From DATCVR01 sp036566745 (GTDB taxonomy: Bacteria; Actinomycetota; Actinomycetes; Jiangellales; Jiangellaceae), in contig DATCVR010000386.1 in the NCBI GenBank assembly GCA_036566745.1, positions 1-6,001 of the forward strand: a stretch of 6,001 nt of DNA. The letters run 5' to 3'. Below are positions 1 to 5,923 of the stretch, piece by piece. Positions within the stretch are counted from its first letter, which is position 1, and every line of letters begins with the position of its first letter. Under the pieces are notes generated by a model. It was not told where the DNA came from. It was given only the letters and a program-made list of their open reading frames with translations, and did not search any database. Made by a program: the position numbers and the translations under genes.

Positions 1-3
1 AGG

Positions 4-138
4 TCAGGCGGACAGGCTGGCACGGCCCTTGCGCCGGCGGGAGGTGACGATCGCGCGGCCGGCGCGCGTACGCATACGCAGCCGGAAGCCGTGGGTCTTC
101 GCGCGACGGCGGGTGTTCGGCTGGAAGGTGCGCTTCAC
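4..138 (-). CDS. rpmH: 50S ribosomal protein L34
   Basis: This gene encodes L34, a small basic protein of the large ribosomal subunit that binds 23S rRNA. The 44-residue product begins (M)KRTFQPN, continues with RRRAKTHGFRLRMRTRAGR and ends KGRASLSA, which is the L34 signature over its full length; bacterial L34 is usually 44-47 aa. The start is a GTG at 138-136. It was chosen because KRTFQPN is the invariant N-terminus and a CTCCT (AGGAG on the minus strand) lies at 146-150, seven bases upstream. The open frame runs on to position 396, but that extension has no L34 similarity. The gene diverges from dnaA, the usual arrangement at bacterial origins. rnpA would normally lie next, beyond the left edge of the window. 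The TGA stop is at 6-4, so the gene is complete. Confidence 0.97.
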   Translation of the reverse strand: MKRTFQPNTRRRAKTHGFRLRMRTRAGRAIVTSRRRKGRASLSA

Positions 139-145
139 GTCCAGG

Positions 146-150
146 CTCCT
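146..150 (-). promoter_or_regulatory. rpmH ribosome binding site
   Basis: AGGAG on the minus strand ends seven bases before the GTG codon at 138. It supports the short 44-aa L34 over the longer open frame. Confidence 0.75.
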
Positions 151-255
151 GGTGTCGTTGGTGGTGCGGAAACTGATGAGGTCGTCCGGGACCGACGACC
201 GCCTCGGCGTTTGATGCCTGCAGGCGTGCCAAAGGAGCCCTCGTCGGACCGACTC

Positions 256-285
256 ACGGTACGTGGAGCCGGTACTGCAGGTCAA
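256..285 (-). promoter_or_regulatory. Candidate rpmH promoter
   Basis: On the minus strand TTGACC (285-280) is followed after 18 bp by TACCGT (261-256). This fits a housekeeping sigma-70 type promoter with the actinobacterial TANNNT form of the -10. It would start transcription near 249 and leave a leader of about 110 nt before the rpmH GTG. The palindrome at 216-225 would lie inside that leader. No mapped start site is available, so this is inference from motif match and position. Confidence 0.55.
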
Positions 286-330
286 ACCGGTGCCCCCAGC
301 AGGAGATGCGTCCGGCCAAACTGACGAGCA

Positions 331-359
331 TGCCAGCAGCCTGGAGGACCTCCCTGGCA
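331..359. repeat. Nested inverted repeat upstream of dnaA
   Basis: TGCCAG at 331-336 is the reverse complement of CTGGCA at 354-359. Inside it, GGAGG (343-347) and CCTCC (349-353) form a second inverted pair around A348. The halves are unequal because CAGCCT (337-342) lies on one side only. It sits between the two candidate divergent promoters and could be a regulator site or chance. No function can be assigned from sequence. Confidence 0.4.
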
Positions 360-398
360 ACGACACGCCGAAGCTGCGCGGAACTCGTGTGAGCAACC

Positions 399-407
399 TG
401 TGGACAT
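399..407 (-). promoter_or_regulatory. DnaA box next to the dnaA promoter
   Basis: TGTGGACAT matches TGTGGACAA (the reverse complement of TTGTCCACA) at 8 of 9 positions. It ends three bases before the candidate -35 at 411-416, a position from which bound DnaA could affect polymerase binding. Confidence 0.55.
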
Positions 408-410
408 CGG

Positions 411-439
411 TTGAAGCACACGGCTGCAGTTGTTAGCGT
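411..439 (+). promoter_or_regulatory. Candidate dnaA promoter
   Basis: TTGAAG (411-416) is followed after a 17-bp spacer by TAGCGT (434-439), which fits TTGA-type -35 and TANNNT -10 hexamers of the actinobacterial housekeeping sigma factor. Transcription would begin near 446, leaving a leader of about 180 nt before the dnaA GTG, and the DnaA boxes at 535-576 would lie in that leader. A second possible -10, TACGCT at 496-501, has no well-spaced -35. Confidence 0.5.
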
Positions 440-534
440 CACGACCTCGACCAACACCGTCCTCCTTGAGCGTCTCGGCCCGAACCCGATCCGTTTACGC
501 TGGTCAGCGAAGGAATGTGGAGGGGCAGCGCCTG

Positions 535-576
535 TCATCCACACTCTCCACATGCTGTGGACGGCGGTGTGGACAG
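535..576. promoter_or_regulatory. DnaA-box cluster upstream of dnaA
   Basis: Four DnaA-box-like 9-mers lie within 42 bp. TCATCCACA (535-543, plus) differs from the classical TTATCCACA at one base. CTCTCCACA (544-552, plus) and TGTGGACGG (556-564, minus) each have two mismatches to the TTGTCCACA form. TGTGGACAG (568-576, minus) has one mismatch. The first three are nearly contiguous and orientation switches from plus to minus. DnaA binding to boxes in its own promoter or leader is an established autoregulatory mechanism, and it is the likeliest role here. The cluster could also add to origin function. Confidence 0.6.
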
Positions 577-615
577 GCAATGACGGGGAAGACACGACGC
601 GGAATGCCGCCAGTT

Positions 616-620
616 GGGAG
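616..620 (+). promoter_or_regulatory. dnaA ribosome binding site
   Basis: GGGAG lies six bases before GTG 627 and decides the start codon in an open frame that continues upstream to 411. Confidence 0.7.
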
Positions 621-626
621 CACACG

Positions 627-2141
627 GTGACGGACGAACCTCGCGACGAGTTCGCCCTAGCCTGGACAAAGGCCCTCGGAGCGCTCGACGACCACGCGAT
701 CGGTCCGCAGCAACGCGCGTTCCTCTCCCAGGCCCGCCCCGTCACTCTCGTCGAGGGCACTGCGGTCATCTCGGTCCCCAGCGACTTCGCCCGCAGCCAG
801 ATCGAGCAACGGCTGCGCGGCTACATCGTCGAGGCGCTGTCGGCCACGCTCGGCCGCCCCGTGGGCCTCGCCGTCAGCGTCACCCCGGCCTCCGAGCTCG
901 ATCCCGCGAGCACCGCCCCCGACATCTTCGTGGTCGAGGGCGCAGCAGACGACGCGAGTGCCGCCCGGGCGAGCATCCTGTCCGACGGGCTCCGCCCTGC
1001 GCCGCCCGCCGACTCTTCCTCGTTCGACGCCGGCGCGCCGGCCCCGGAGACACCGCGTGCCAAGCACATCGCCATGGGGCAGCCCCGACGCAGCGAGGTC
1101 GAGGCGCCGCACCTCAATCCGCGGTACACCTTCGAGACGTTCGTCATCGGGTCGAGCAACCGTTTCGCCCACGCCGCCACGGTCGCGGTCGCCGAAGCTC
1201 CCGGCAAGGCCTACAACCCGCTCCTCGTCTACGGCGACTCCGGCCTGGGCAAGACCCATCTGCTGCACGCCATCGGCCACTACGCGCGCACCATCTACCC
1301 AGGCACGCGCGTGCGGTACGTCAGCTCCGAGGAGTTCACCAACGACTTCATCAACTCGATCCGCGACGACAAGGCCTCGGCCTTCCAGCGACGCTATCGC
1401 GATGTCGACGTCTTGCTCATCGACGACATCCAGTTCCTCGAGGGCAAGATCCAGACGCAGGAAGAGTTCTTCCACACGTTCAACACGCTCCACAACGCCA
1501 GCAAGCAGATCGTCATCACCTCCGACCGGCCGCCCAAGCAGCTGTCCGCGCTCGAGGACCGCCTGCGCAACCGGTTCGAGTGGGGCCTGATCTGCGACGT
1601 CCAGCCGCCCGACCTCGAGACCCGCATCGCGATCCTGTCCAAGAAGGCGGCCCAGGATCAGCTGAACGTCCCTCCCGACGTCCTCGAGTACATCGCCAGC
1701 CGCATCGCCACCAACATCCGTGAGCTCGAGGGCGCGCTCATCCGGGTCACCGCCTTCGCCAGCCTCAATCGCCAGCCGGTCGACCTCACCCTCGCCGAGG
1801 TGGTGTTGCGCGATCTCGTGCCCACCGACAGCGGCCCCGAGATCACCGCGGCGACGATCATGGCCCAGACCGCCGCGTACTTCGGGCTGACCATCGAGGA
1901 CCTCCAGGGCACCAGCCGCAGTCGCGTGCTCGTCACGGCCCGCCAGATCGCCATGTACCTGTGTCGCGAGCTGACCGAGCTGTCGCTGCCGAAGATCGGT
2001 CAGCACTTCGGCGGCCGCGACCACACCACGGTCATGCACGCCGAGCGGAAGATCCGCACGCTCATGGCCGAACGACGCAGCGTCTTCAATCAGGTCACCG
2101 AGCTGACGAACCGGATCAAGCAGCAGGCGCGACAGTCATGA
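627..2141 (+). CDS. dnaA: Chromosomal replication initiator protein DnaA
   Basis: DnaA is the AAA+ ATPase that binds DnaA boxes, melts oriC and recruits the helicase. The 504-aa product has the four-domain layout. An N-terminal interaction domain spans about 1-90, with W13 in its first helix. A short Pro/Ala/Ser-rich linker spans about 95-165, and the AAA+ core begins near RYTFETF (167). Visible motifs are Walker A GDSGLGKTH (203-211, K209), Walker B LLIDDIQF (D266, D267), sensor 1 IVITSDRPP (295-303), box VII RLRNRFEWGL (312-321, R316 the expected arginine finger) and sensor 2 NIRELEG (363-369, R365). The C-terminal DNA-binding domain carries GRDHTTVMH (463-471). The start is GTG 627, preceded by GGGAG at 616-620. 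The open frame reaches back to 411, but that stretch crosses the promoter and DnaA boxes and lacks DnaA similarity. All key residues are intact. The linker is much shorter than in Streptomyces. Confidence 0.98.
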   Translation: MTDEPRDEFALAWTKALGALDDHAIGPQQRAFLSQARPVTLVEGTAVISVPSDFARSQIEQRLRGYIVEALSATLGRPVGLAVSVTPASELDPASTAPDIFVVEGAADDASAARASILSDGLRPAPPADSSSFDAGAPAPETPRAKHIAMGQPRRSEVEAPHLNPRYTFETFVIGSSNRFAHAATVAVAEAPGKAYNPLLVYGDSGLGKTHLLHAIGHYARTIYPGTRVRYVSSEEFTNDFINSIRDDKASAFQRRYRDVDVLLIDDIQFLEGKIQTQEEFFHTFNTLHNASKQIVITSDRPPKQLSALEDRLRNRFEWGLICDVQPPDLETRIAILSKKAAQDQLNVPPDVLEYIASRIATNIRELEGALIRVTAFASLNRQPVDLTLAEVVLRDLVPTDSGPEITAATIMAQTAAYFGLTIEDLQGTSRSRVLVTARQIAMYLCRELTELSLPKIGQHFGGRDHTTVMHAERKIRTLMAERRSVFNQVTELTNRIKQQARQS

Positions 2142-2178
2142 GTGACCCAGCTCACACGGTGATCGACTTCTCACAGGC

Positions 2179-2187
2179 TGTGGACAA
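2179..2187 (-). promoter_or_regulatory. DnaA box (perfect)
   Basis: TGTGGACAA is the exact reverse complement of TTGTCCACA. It forms a tandem pair with the box at 2191-2199, 12 bp from start to start and in the same orientation, a spacing of just over one helical turn. Confidence 0.85.
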
Positions 2188-2190
2188 CTC

Positions 2191-2199
2191 TGTGGACAG
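2191..2199 (-). promoter_or_regulatory. DnaA box (one mismatch)
   Basis: TGTGGACAG differs from TGTGGACAA at the last base only. It is the second member of the tandem pair starting at 2179. Confidence 0.7.
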
Positions 2200-2243
2200 A
2201 TGCCACGTGGCCGTGGAGCGATCGGGGACAACTCCACAACGCC

Positions 2244-2252
2244 CGTGGACAA
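2244..2252 (-). promoter_or_regulatory. DnaA box (one mismatch)
   Basis: CGTGGACAA differs from TGTGGACAA at the first base only. It has the same orientation as the 2179/2191 pair. Confidence 0.7.
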
Positions 2253-2268
2253 CGCCTCGTCATGCACC

Positions 2269-2285
2269 GCACCGCATCCCGGTGC
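2269..2285. repeat. Short inverted repeat in oriC
   Basis: GCACCG (2269-2274) and CGGTGC (2280-2285) form a perfect 6-bp stem around a 5-nt loop. It lies in the gap between the left and central DnaA boxes. Its meaning is unknown and it may be chance in GC-rich DNA. Confidence 0.35.
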
Positions 2286-2335
2286 CCACAGGGTCCGTGG
2301 ACGGCCATTCCCGTGACAACCAGCGCCGACCACGG

Positions 2336-2344
2336 TTGTCCACA
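2336..2344 (+). promoter_or_regulatory. DnaA box (perfect, inverted relative to the others)
   Basis: TTGTCCACA matches exactly on the plus strand. It is the only strong oriC box in this orientation. It also overlaps a possible -35 element of dnaN. Confidence 0.85.
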
Positions 2345-2364
2345 GTTTCCACCGACGCTATGAC
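2336..2364 (+). promoter_or_regulatory. Possible dnaN promoter overlapping a DnaA box
   Basis: TTGTCC (2336-2341) is followed after 17 bp by TATGAC (2359-2364). Each hexamer matches the sigma-70 consensus at four of six bases. The -10 contains the only TpA step in the dnaA-dnaN gap, so no other TA-containing -10 is possible there. Transcription would start near 2371. Because the -35 lies within the DnaA box, DnaA binding would compete with polymerase. This is inference only, and readthrough from dnaA or a promoter inside dnaA could serve instead. Confidence 0.35.
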
Positions 2365-2393
2365 CGTGACGAGAACCTCAAGAGTCCGGCCAA

Positions 2394-2407
2394 CCCACCA
2401 AGGTGGG
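2394..2407. repeat. Inverted repeat CCCACC-AA-GGTGGG in oriC
   Basis: Six-base arms (2394-2399 and 2402-2407) are perfect reverse complements around AA. The loop is too small for a good hairpin, so a dimeric protein site is the more natural reading. It lies between the DnaA boxes at 2336 and 2421. Confidence 0.35.
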
Positions 2408-2420
2408 GACGGCCCGATCC

Positions 2421-2429
2421 TGTGGACAA
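2421..2429 (-). promoter_or_regulatory. DnaA box (perfect)
   Basis: TGTGGACAA is an exact match on the minus strand, the dnaN-proximal box. The region's longest A/T run (TTTT, 2434-2437) lies just beyond it. Confidence 0.85.
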
Positions 2430-2526
2430 CACCTTTTCGCGGCTCCGAATCACACGCGGGCGTGCTCGCGCTGTCGGTCGGCCGTGGAAGGATGACCCCG
2501 ATCACGACAACCCGGGCCTGGCCCGA

Positions 2527-2534
2527 GGGGAGGA
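2527..2534 (+). promoter_or_regulatory. dnaN ribosome binding site
   Basis: GGGGAGGA lies ten bases before GTG 2545. It supports that start over the upstream in-frame GTG at 2422, which falls inside a DnaA box. Confidence 0.65.
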
Positions 2535-2544
2535 CGGTGGACCG

Positions 2545-3678
2545 GTGAAGTTCCGGCTCGATCGCGACGTACTTGCCGAGGCCGTCGCCTGGACGGCTCG
2601 CACCCTGCCCAACCGCCCCACCGTCCCGGTGCTGGCCGGTCTACGCATCGACGCGGCAGACCGCGAGGTCGCGTTCTCGTCGTTCGACTACGAAGTGTCC
2701 GGCCGCGTCGCCGTCGATGCCGACGTCGCCGATCCGGGCACCGTCCTGGTGTCGGGCCGGCTGCTCGCCGACATCGCCCGGTCGCTCCCTAACAAGCCGG
2801 TCGAGGTCACCTCCGACGGCGCCAAGGCCGTCATCACGTGTGGCAGCGCCCGGTTCACGCTCCAGACCCTCCCGGTCGAGGAGTACCCCGACCTCCCGGC
2901 CCTCCCCGACGCCTCGGGCACCGTCGACGGCACCGTCTTCGCCGAGGCCATCAGCCAGGTCGCCGTCGCCGCCGGGCGCGACGACATGCTGCCCACGCTC
3001 ACCGGCATCCGGATCGAGATCGAGGGCGAGAAGGTCACCCTCGGCGCCACCGACCGCTACCGGATGGCCGTACGCGAGCTCACCTGGAATCCCGGGCGTC
3101 CCGACATCTCCGCGGTCGCCCTCGTCCCGGCTCGCACCCTCGTCGACGCCGCCAAGACGCTCGCCACCGCGGGTGACGTCACCCTCGCGCTCGGCAGCGA
3201 GTCCCAGGACAGCCTCATCGGGCTCGCCGCGGGCGGGCGCCACACCACCAGCCGGCTCATCGACGGCGAGTGGGTGCCCAACTACCAGCGCATCTTCCCC
3301 ACCCAGACGGCCACGGTCGCCCGGGTCGAGATCTCCTCGCTGATCGAGTCGGTCAAGCGCGTCGCCCTCGTGGCCGAGCGCAACACCCCGGTCCGGCTCG
3401 CCTTCGACGACGGCCACGTCGTCCTCGAGGCCGGCAGCGGCGACGACGCCCAGGCCTCCGAGGCTCTCCAGGCCGACGTCCAGGGCCCGGCGATCGCCAC
3501 CGGCTTCAATCCCACGTACCTCCTCGACGGCCTGAGCGCGCTCGGCACCCCGTTCGCGTACATGTCCTTCACCGAGACCGCGATGAAGCCGGTCATCATC
3601 CAGGGCACCGACAGCCTCGAGTCCGAGCCCACCGGCGGCTACCGCTACCTGGCGATGCCCATCCGGCTCTCCAGCTAG
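2545..3678 (+). CDS. dnaN: DNA polymerase III beta subunit (sliding clamp)
   Basis: DnaN forms the ring-shaped dimer that slides on DNA and tethers polymerase III and other replication and repair proteins. The 377-aa product is the usual actinobacterial length. Family features in order are the N-terminal KFRLDRDVLAEAVAWTARTLP, then VPVLAGL and SFDYEVSGRV in domain I. Next come FTLQTLPVEEYPDLP at the end of domain I, and DMLPTLTGIRIE with LGATDRYRMAVRE (D170-R173) in domain II. Domain III has NYQRIFPT, NPTYLLDGL and the C-terminal YLAMPIRL (368-375), close to the conserved end of the clamp. The start is GTG 2545, backed by the ribosome site at 2527-2534 and by alignment of VKFRL with other clamps. 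The 41-residue upstream extension lies in oriC and does not resemble DnaN. The TAG stop is followed by a hairpin before gnd. Confidence 0.98.
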   Translation: MKFRLDRDVLAEAVAWTARTLPNRPTVPVLAGLRIDAADREVAFSSFDYEVSGRVAVDADVADPGTVLVSGRLLADIARSLPNKPVEVTSDGAKAVITCGSARFTLQTLPVEEYPDLPALPDASGTVDGTVFAEAISQVAVAAGRDDMLPTLTGIRIEIEGEKVTLGATDRYRMAVRELTWNPGRPDISAVALVPARTLVDAAKTLATAGDVTLALGSESQDSLIGLAAGGRHTTSRLIDGEWVPNYQRIFPTQTATVARVEISSLIESVKRVALVAERNTPVRLAFDDGHVVLEAGSGDDAQASEALQADVQGPAIATGFNPTYLLDGLSALGTPFAYMSFTETAMKPVIIQGTDSLESEPTGGYRYLAMPIRLSS

Positions 3679-3699
3679 TCACCGCCACACGCACGTCGT

Positions 3700-3721
3700 C
3701 GCGGCGCACCATCGCGCCGCG
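3700..3721 (+). terminator. GC-only hairpin in the dnaN-gnd gap
   Basis: CGCGGCGC (3700-3707) and GCGCCGCG (3714-3721) form a perfect 8-bp stem, all G-C pairs, with loop ACCATC. There is no following T-tract, so it is not a classical intrinsic terminator, although T-less hairpin terminators have been proposed in actinobacteria. It ends four bases before the gnd ribosome site (3725-3732). It could weaken transcription out of dnaN, protect the dnaN transcript end, or affect gnd translation. Confidence 0.5.
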
Positions 3722-3724
3722 TTC

Positions 3725-3732
3725 AGGGAGGA
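3725..3732 (+). promoter_or_regulatory. gnd ribosome binding site
   Basis: AGGGAGGA lies seven bases before ATG 3740. It is the strongest Shine-Dalgarno match in the window, placed directly after the hairpin at 3700-3721. Confidence 0.8.
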
Positions 3733-3739
3733 CAAGTTC

Positions 3740-4663
<924 letters not shown>

Positions 4664-4674
4664 CGGATCCGCGC

Positions 4675-5850
4675 ATGTATGTCGCCCACCTCTCCGTCGC
4701 CGACTTCCGCTCGTACGCCGAGGTCGAGCTTCCGCTCGAGCCGGGCGTCACGGCGCTGATCGGCCCTAACGGCCAGGGCAAGACCAACCTGGTGGAGGCG
4801 GTGGGCTATCTCGCGACGCTGGGCAGCCACCGGGTCGCCCACGACGGTCCCCTGGTGCGCCTCGGCGCCGAACGCGCCGTCGTGCGGGCCAGCGTCGTCG
4901 ACACCACGACCGTCTCCGACGGGCGGGCCACCCTCGTCGAGGTCGAGATCACCCCAGGCAAGGCCAACCGCGCCCGGCTCAACCGCTCCCCCGTGCCGCG
5001 CCCGCGCGAGATCCTCGGCGTCCTGCGCACGGTGCTGTTCGCCCCCGAGGACCTCGCGCTGGTCAAGGGCGATCCGTCAGAGCGCCGCCGGTTCCTCGAC
5101 GACCTCCTCGTCGCGCGCGCACCACGGTTCGCGGGGGTCCGGGCCGATTACGAGCGCGTCCTCAAGCAGCGCAACGCCCTGCTCAAGTCCGCCGGAGCCG
5201 CTGTACGAGCCAGTCGCGGTGGTTCCGGCGTACCCGACCTGCGCACTCTCGACGTCTGGGACACCCACCTGTCCCGCGCCGGGGCCGAGCTGCTCACGGC
5301 CCGGCTCGAGCTGGTCGAGGCGCTCCGTCCGCTGGTCGCCAAGGCCTACGACGCCGTCGCCGCCACCGACCCCGCGTCGTCCACCGGCGCCGAGGCGCGC
5401 CTGGAGTACAAGTCGTCGCTCGGCCCCGAGGTCGAGCTGACCCCCGACCGCGAGGTCCTCGCTGCGGCCATCCTCGAGACCACCTCACGGGTACGTCGCG
5501 ATGAACTCGACCGCGGCGTCTCGCTCATCGGCCCTCACCGCGACGACCTCGTCCTCAACCTCGGCCCGCTCCCGGCCAAGGGGTACGCCAGTCACGGCGA
5601 GTCGTGGTCATTCGCGCTCGCACTCCGGCTCGCCTCGTACGAGCTCCTGCGATCCACCGGCACCGACCCCGTCCTGATCCTCGACGACGTCTTCGCCGAG
5701 CTCGACACCGGACGCCGCGAGCGGCTCGCCGAGCTCGTGGGCGACGCCGAACAGGTGCTGGTCACGGCCGCCGTGCCGGGTGACGTGCCGGAAGGGCTGG
5801 CCGGGGCGCGGGTCGACGTCATGGGGGGCGAGGTGCGGCGGGTGCGCTGA
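4675..5850 (+). CDS. recF: DNA replication and repair protein RecF
   Basis: RecF is an SMC/ABC-like ATPase that works with RecO and RecR to load RecA on gapped DNA and protect stalled forks. The 391-aa product begins MYVAHLSVADFRSY. It has Walker A GPNGQGKTN (30-38, K36, T37), the ABC signature region SHGESWSFALALRLA (from 306) and Walker B VLILDDVFAELD (333-344, D337, D338). FAPEDLALVKGDPSERRRFLDDLL in the middle is the usual RecF block. The SHGES form in place of SQGQ is, as I recall, normal in actinobacterial RecF. ATG 4675 lies 11 nt after the gnd stop with no clear Shine-Dalgarno sequence, so translation is probably coupled to gnd. The gene is complete and all ATPase motifs are intact. 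Confidence 0.97.
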   Translation: MYVAHLSVADFRSYAEVELPLEPGVTALIGPNGQGKTNLVEAVGYLATLGSHRVAHDGPLVRLGAERAVVRASVVDTTTVSDGRATLVEVEITPGKANRARLNRSPVPRPREILGVLRTVLFAPEDLALVKGDPSERRRFLDDLLVARAPRFAGVRADYERVLKQRNALLKSAGAAVRASRGGSGVPDLRTLDVWDTHLSRAGAELLTARLELVEALRPLVAKAYDAVAATDPASSTGAEARLEYKSSLGPEVELTPDREVLAAAILETTSRVRRDELDRGVSLIGPHRDDLVLNLGPLPAKGYASHGESWSFALALRLASYELLRSTGTDPVLILDDVFAELDTGRRERLAELVGDAEQVLVTAAVPGDVPEGLAGARVDVMGGEVRRVR

Positions 5851-5898
5851 GGCCGTGGTGCCGACTCCCGAACACCCGCTCGTTCGTCCTGGTTGCGC

Positions 5899-5916
5899 GG
5901 CTCCCCCGGGGTAGCC
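5899..5916. repeat. 18-bp near-palindrome over the dciA -10
   Basis: The 18 bases from 5899 to 5916 read GGCTC-CCCC-GGGG-TAGCC and are self-complementary except for one pair (5903 against 5912). The right arm overlaps the candidate -10 (5912-5917). A repressor site or a weak RNA hairpin at the end of recF transcription is possible, and chance is not excluded. Confidence 0.35.
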
Positions 5917-5917
5917 T
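5912..5917 (+). promoter_or_regulatory. -10 element of a probable leaderless dciA promoter
   Basis: TAGCCT fits TANNNT. Its last base is seven bases upstream of GTG 5924, so a start site at +1 would coincide with the first base of the start codon, the layout of leaderless transcripts common in actinobacteria. No good -35 is visible at 16-18 bp. No Shine-Dalgarno sequence precedes the GTG, which fits leaderless translation. Confidence 0.5.
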
Positions 5918-5923
5918 CGGGCT

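Larger units (their letters stand above)
139..626. promoter_or_regulatory. rpmH-dnaA divergent intergenic control region
   Basis: This 488-bp stretch has no credible gene; the small open frames crossing it show no recognisable protein and no good ribosome site. It holds a leftward candidate promoter for rpmH (256-285), an inverted repeat (331-359), a rightward candidate promoter for dnaA (411-439), and DnaA-box-like sites at 399-407, 535-543 and 568-576 with weaker ones at 544-552 and 556-564. A perfect 10-bp palindrome, GCCTGCAGGC, sits at 216-225 in the rpmH leader. Divergent rpmH and dnaA transcription from such a region is standard in bacteria. The listed elements were read by eye. Confidence 0.8.
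2142..2544. other. oriC: Chromosomal replication origin oriC (dnaA-dnaN intergenic region)
   Basis: This 403-bp non-coding region separates dnaA and dnaN, the usual place of oriC in actinobacteria. Exact TTGTCCACA boxes (either strand) lie at 2179-2187, 2336-2344 and 2421-2429. One-mismatch boxes lie at 2191-2199 and 2244-2252. Weaker two-mismatch sites lie at 2223-2231 (CGGGGACAA) and 2282-2290 (GTGCCCACA). The 9-mer GTGGACAAC recurs at 2180, 2245 and 2422. Four of the five good boxes face the minus strand and the one at 2336 faces plus. No obvious AT-rich unwinding element is present: the longest A/T run is TTTT at 2434-2437. Two short inverted repeats lie at 2269-2285 and 2394-2407. Open frames crossing the region have no protein similarity that I recognise. 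Confidence 0.9.

Noticed and set aside
466..501. Second dnaA promoter TTGAGC / TACGCT
   Set aside because: The 24-bp spacer is too long for a normal sigma-70 type promoter.
411..626. N-terminal extension of dnaA by 72 residues to the TTG at 411
   Set aside because: It crosses the candidate promoter and DnaA boxes and has no DnaA similarity, while GTG 627 has a good ribosome site and starts the known N-terminal domain.
254..769. Minus-strand frame of 171 codons across the rpmH-dnaA gap
   Set aside because: It runs over the candidate dnaA promoter and into the dnaA coding region and has no recognisable protein features.
657..2039. 460-codon open frame on the minus strand opposite dnaA
   Set aside because: It is a GC-rich antisense shadow of dnaA with biased, low-complexity composition and no recognisable domain. 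Long antisense frames are expected at this GC content.
2422..2544. N-terminal extension of dnaN by 41 residues to the GTG at 2422
   Set aside because: That GTG is inside a perfect DnaA box, and the added residues do not resemble a clamp N-terminus. GTG 2545 matches clamp family starts and has a ribosome site.
1961..2548. Plus-strand frame of 195 codons across oriC
   Set aside because: It begins inside dnaA in another frame and translates DnaA boxes. It shows no domain and the region is the origin.
2641..3417. 258-codon open frame opposite dnaN, and a similar one at 3596-4246 opposite gnd
   Set aside because: Both are shadows of strongly supported genes, rich in Gly, Asp, Arg and Glu, with no motif.
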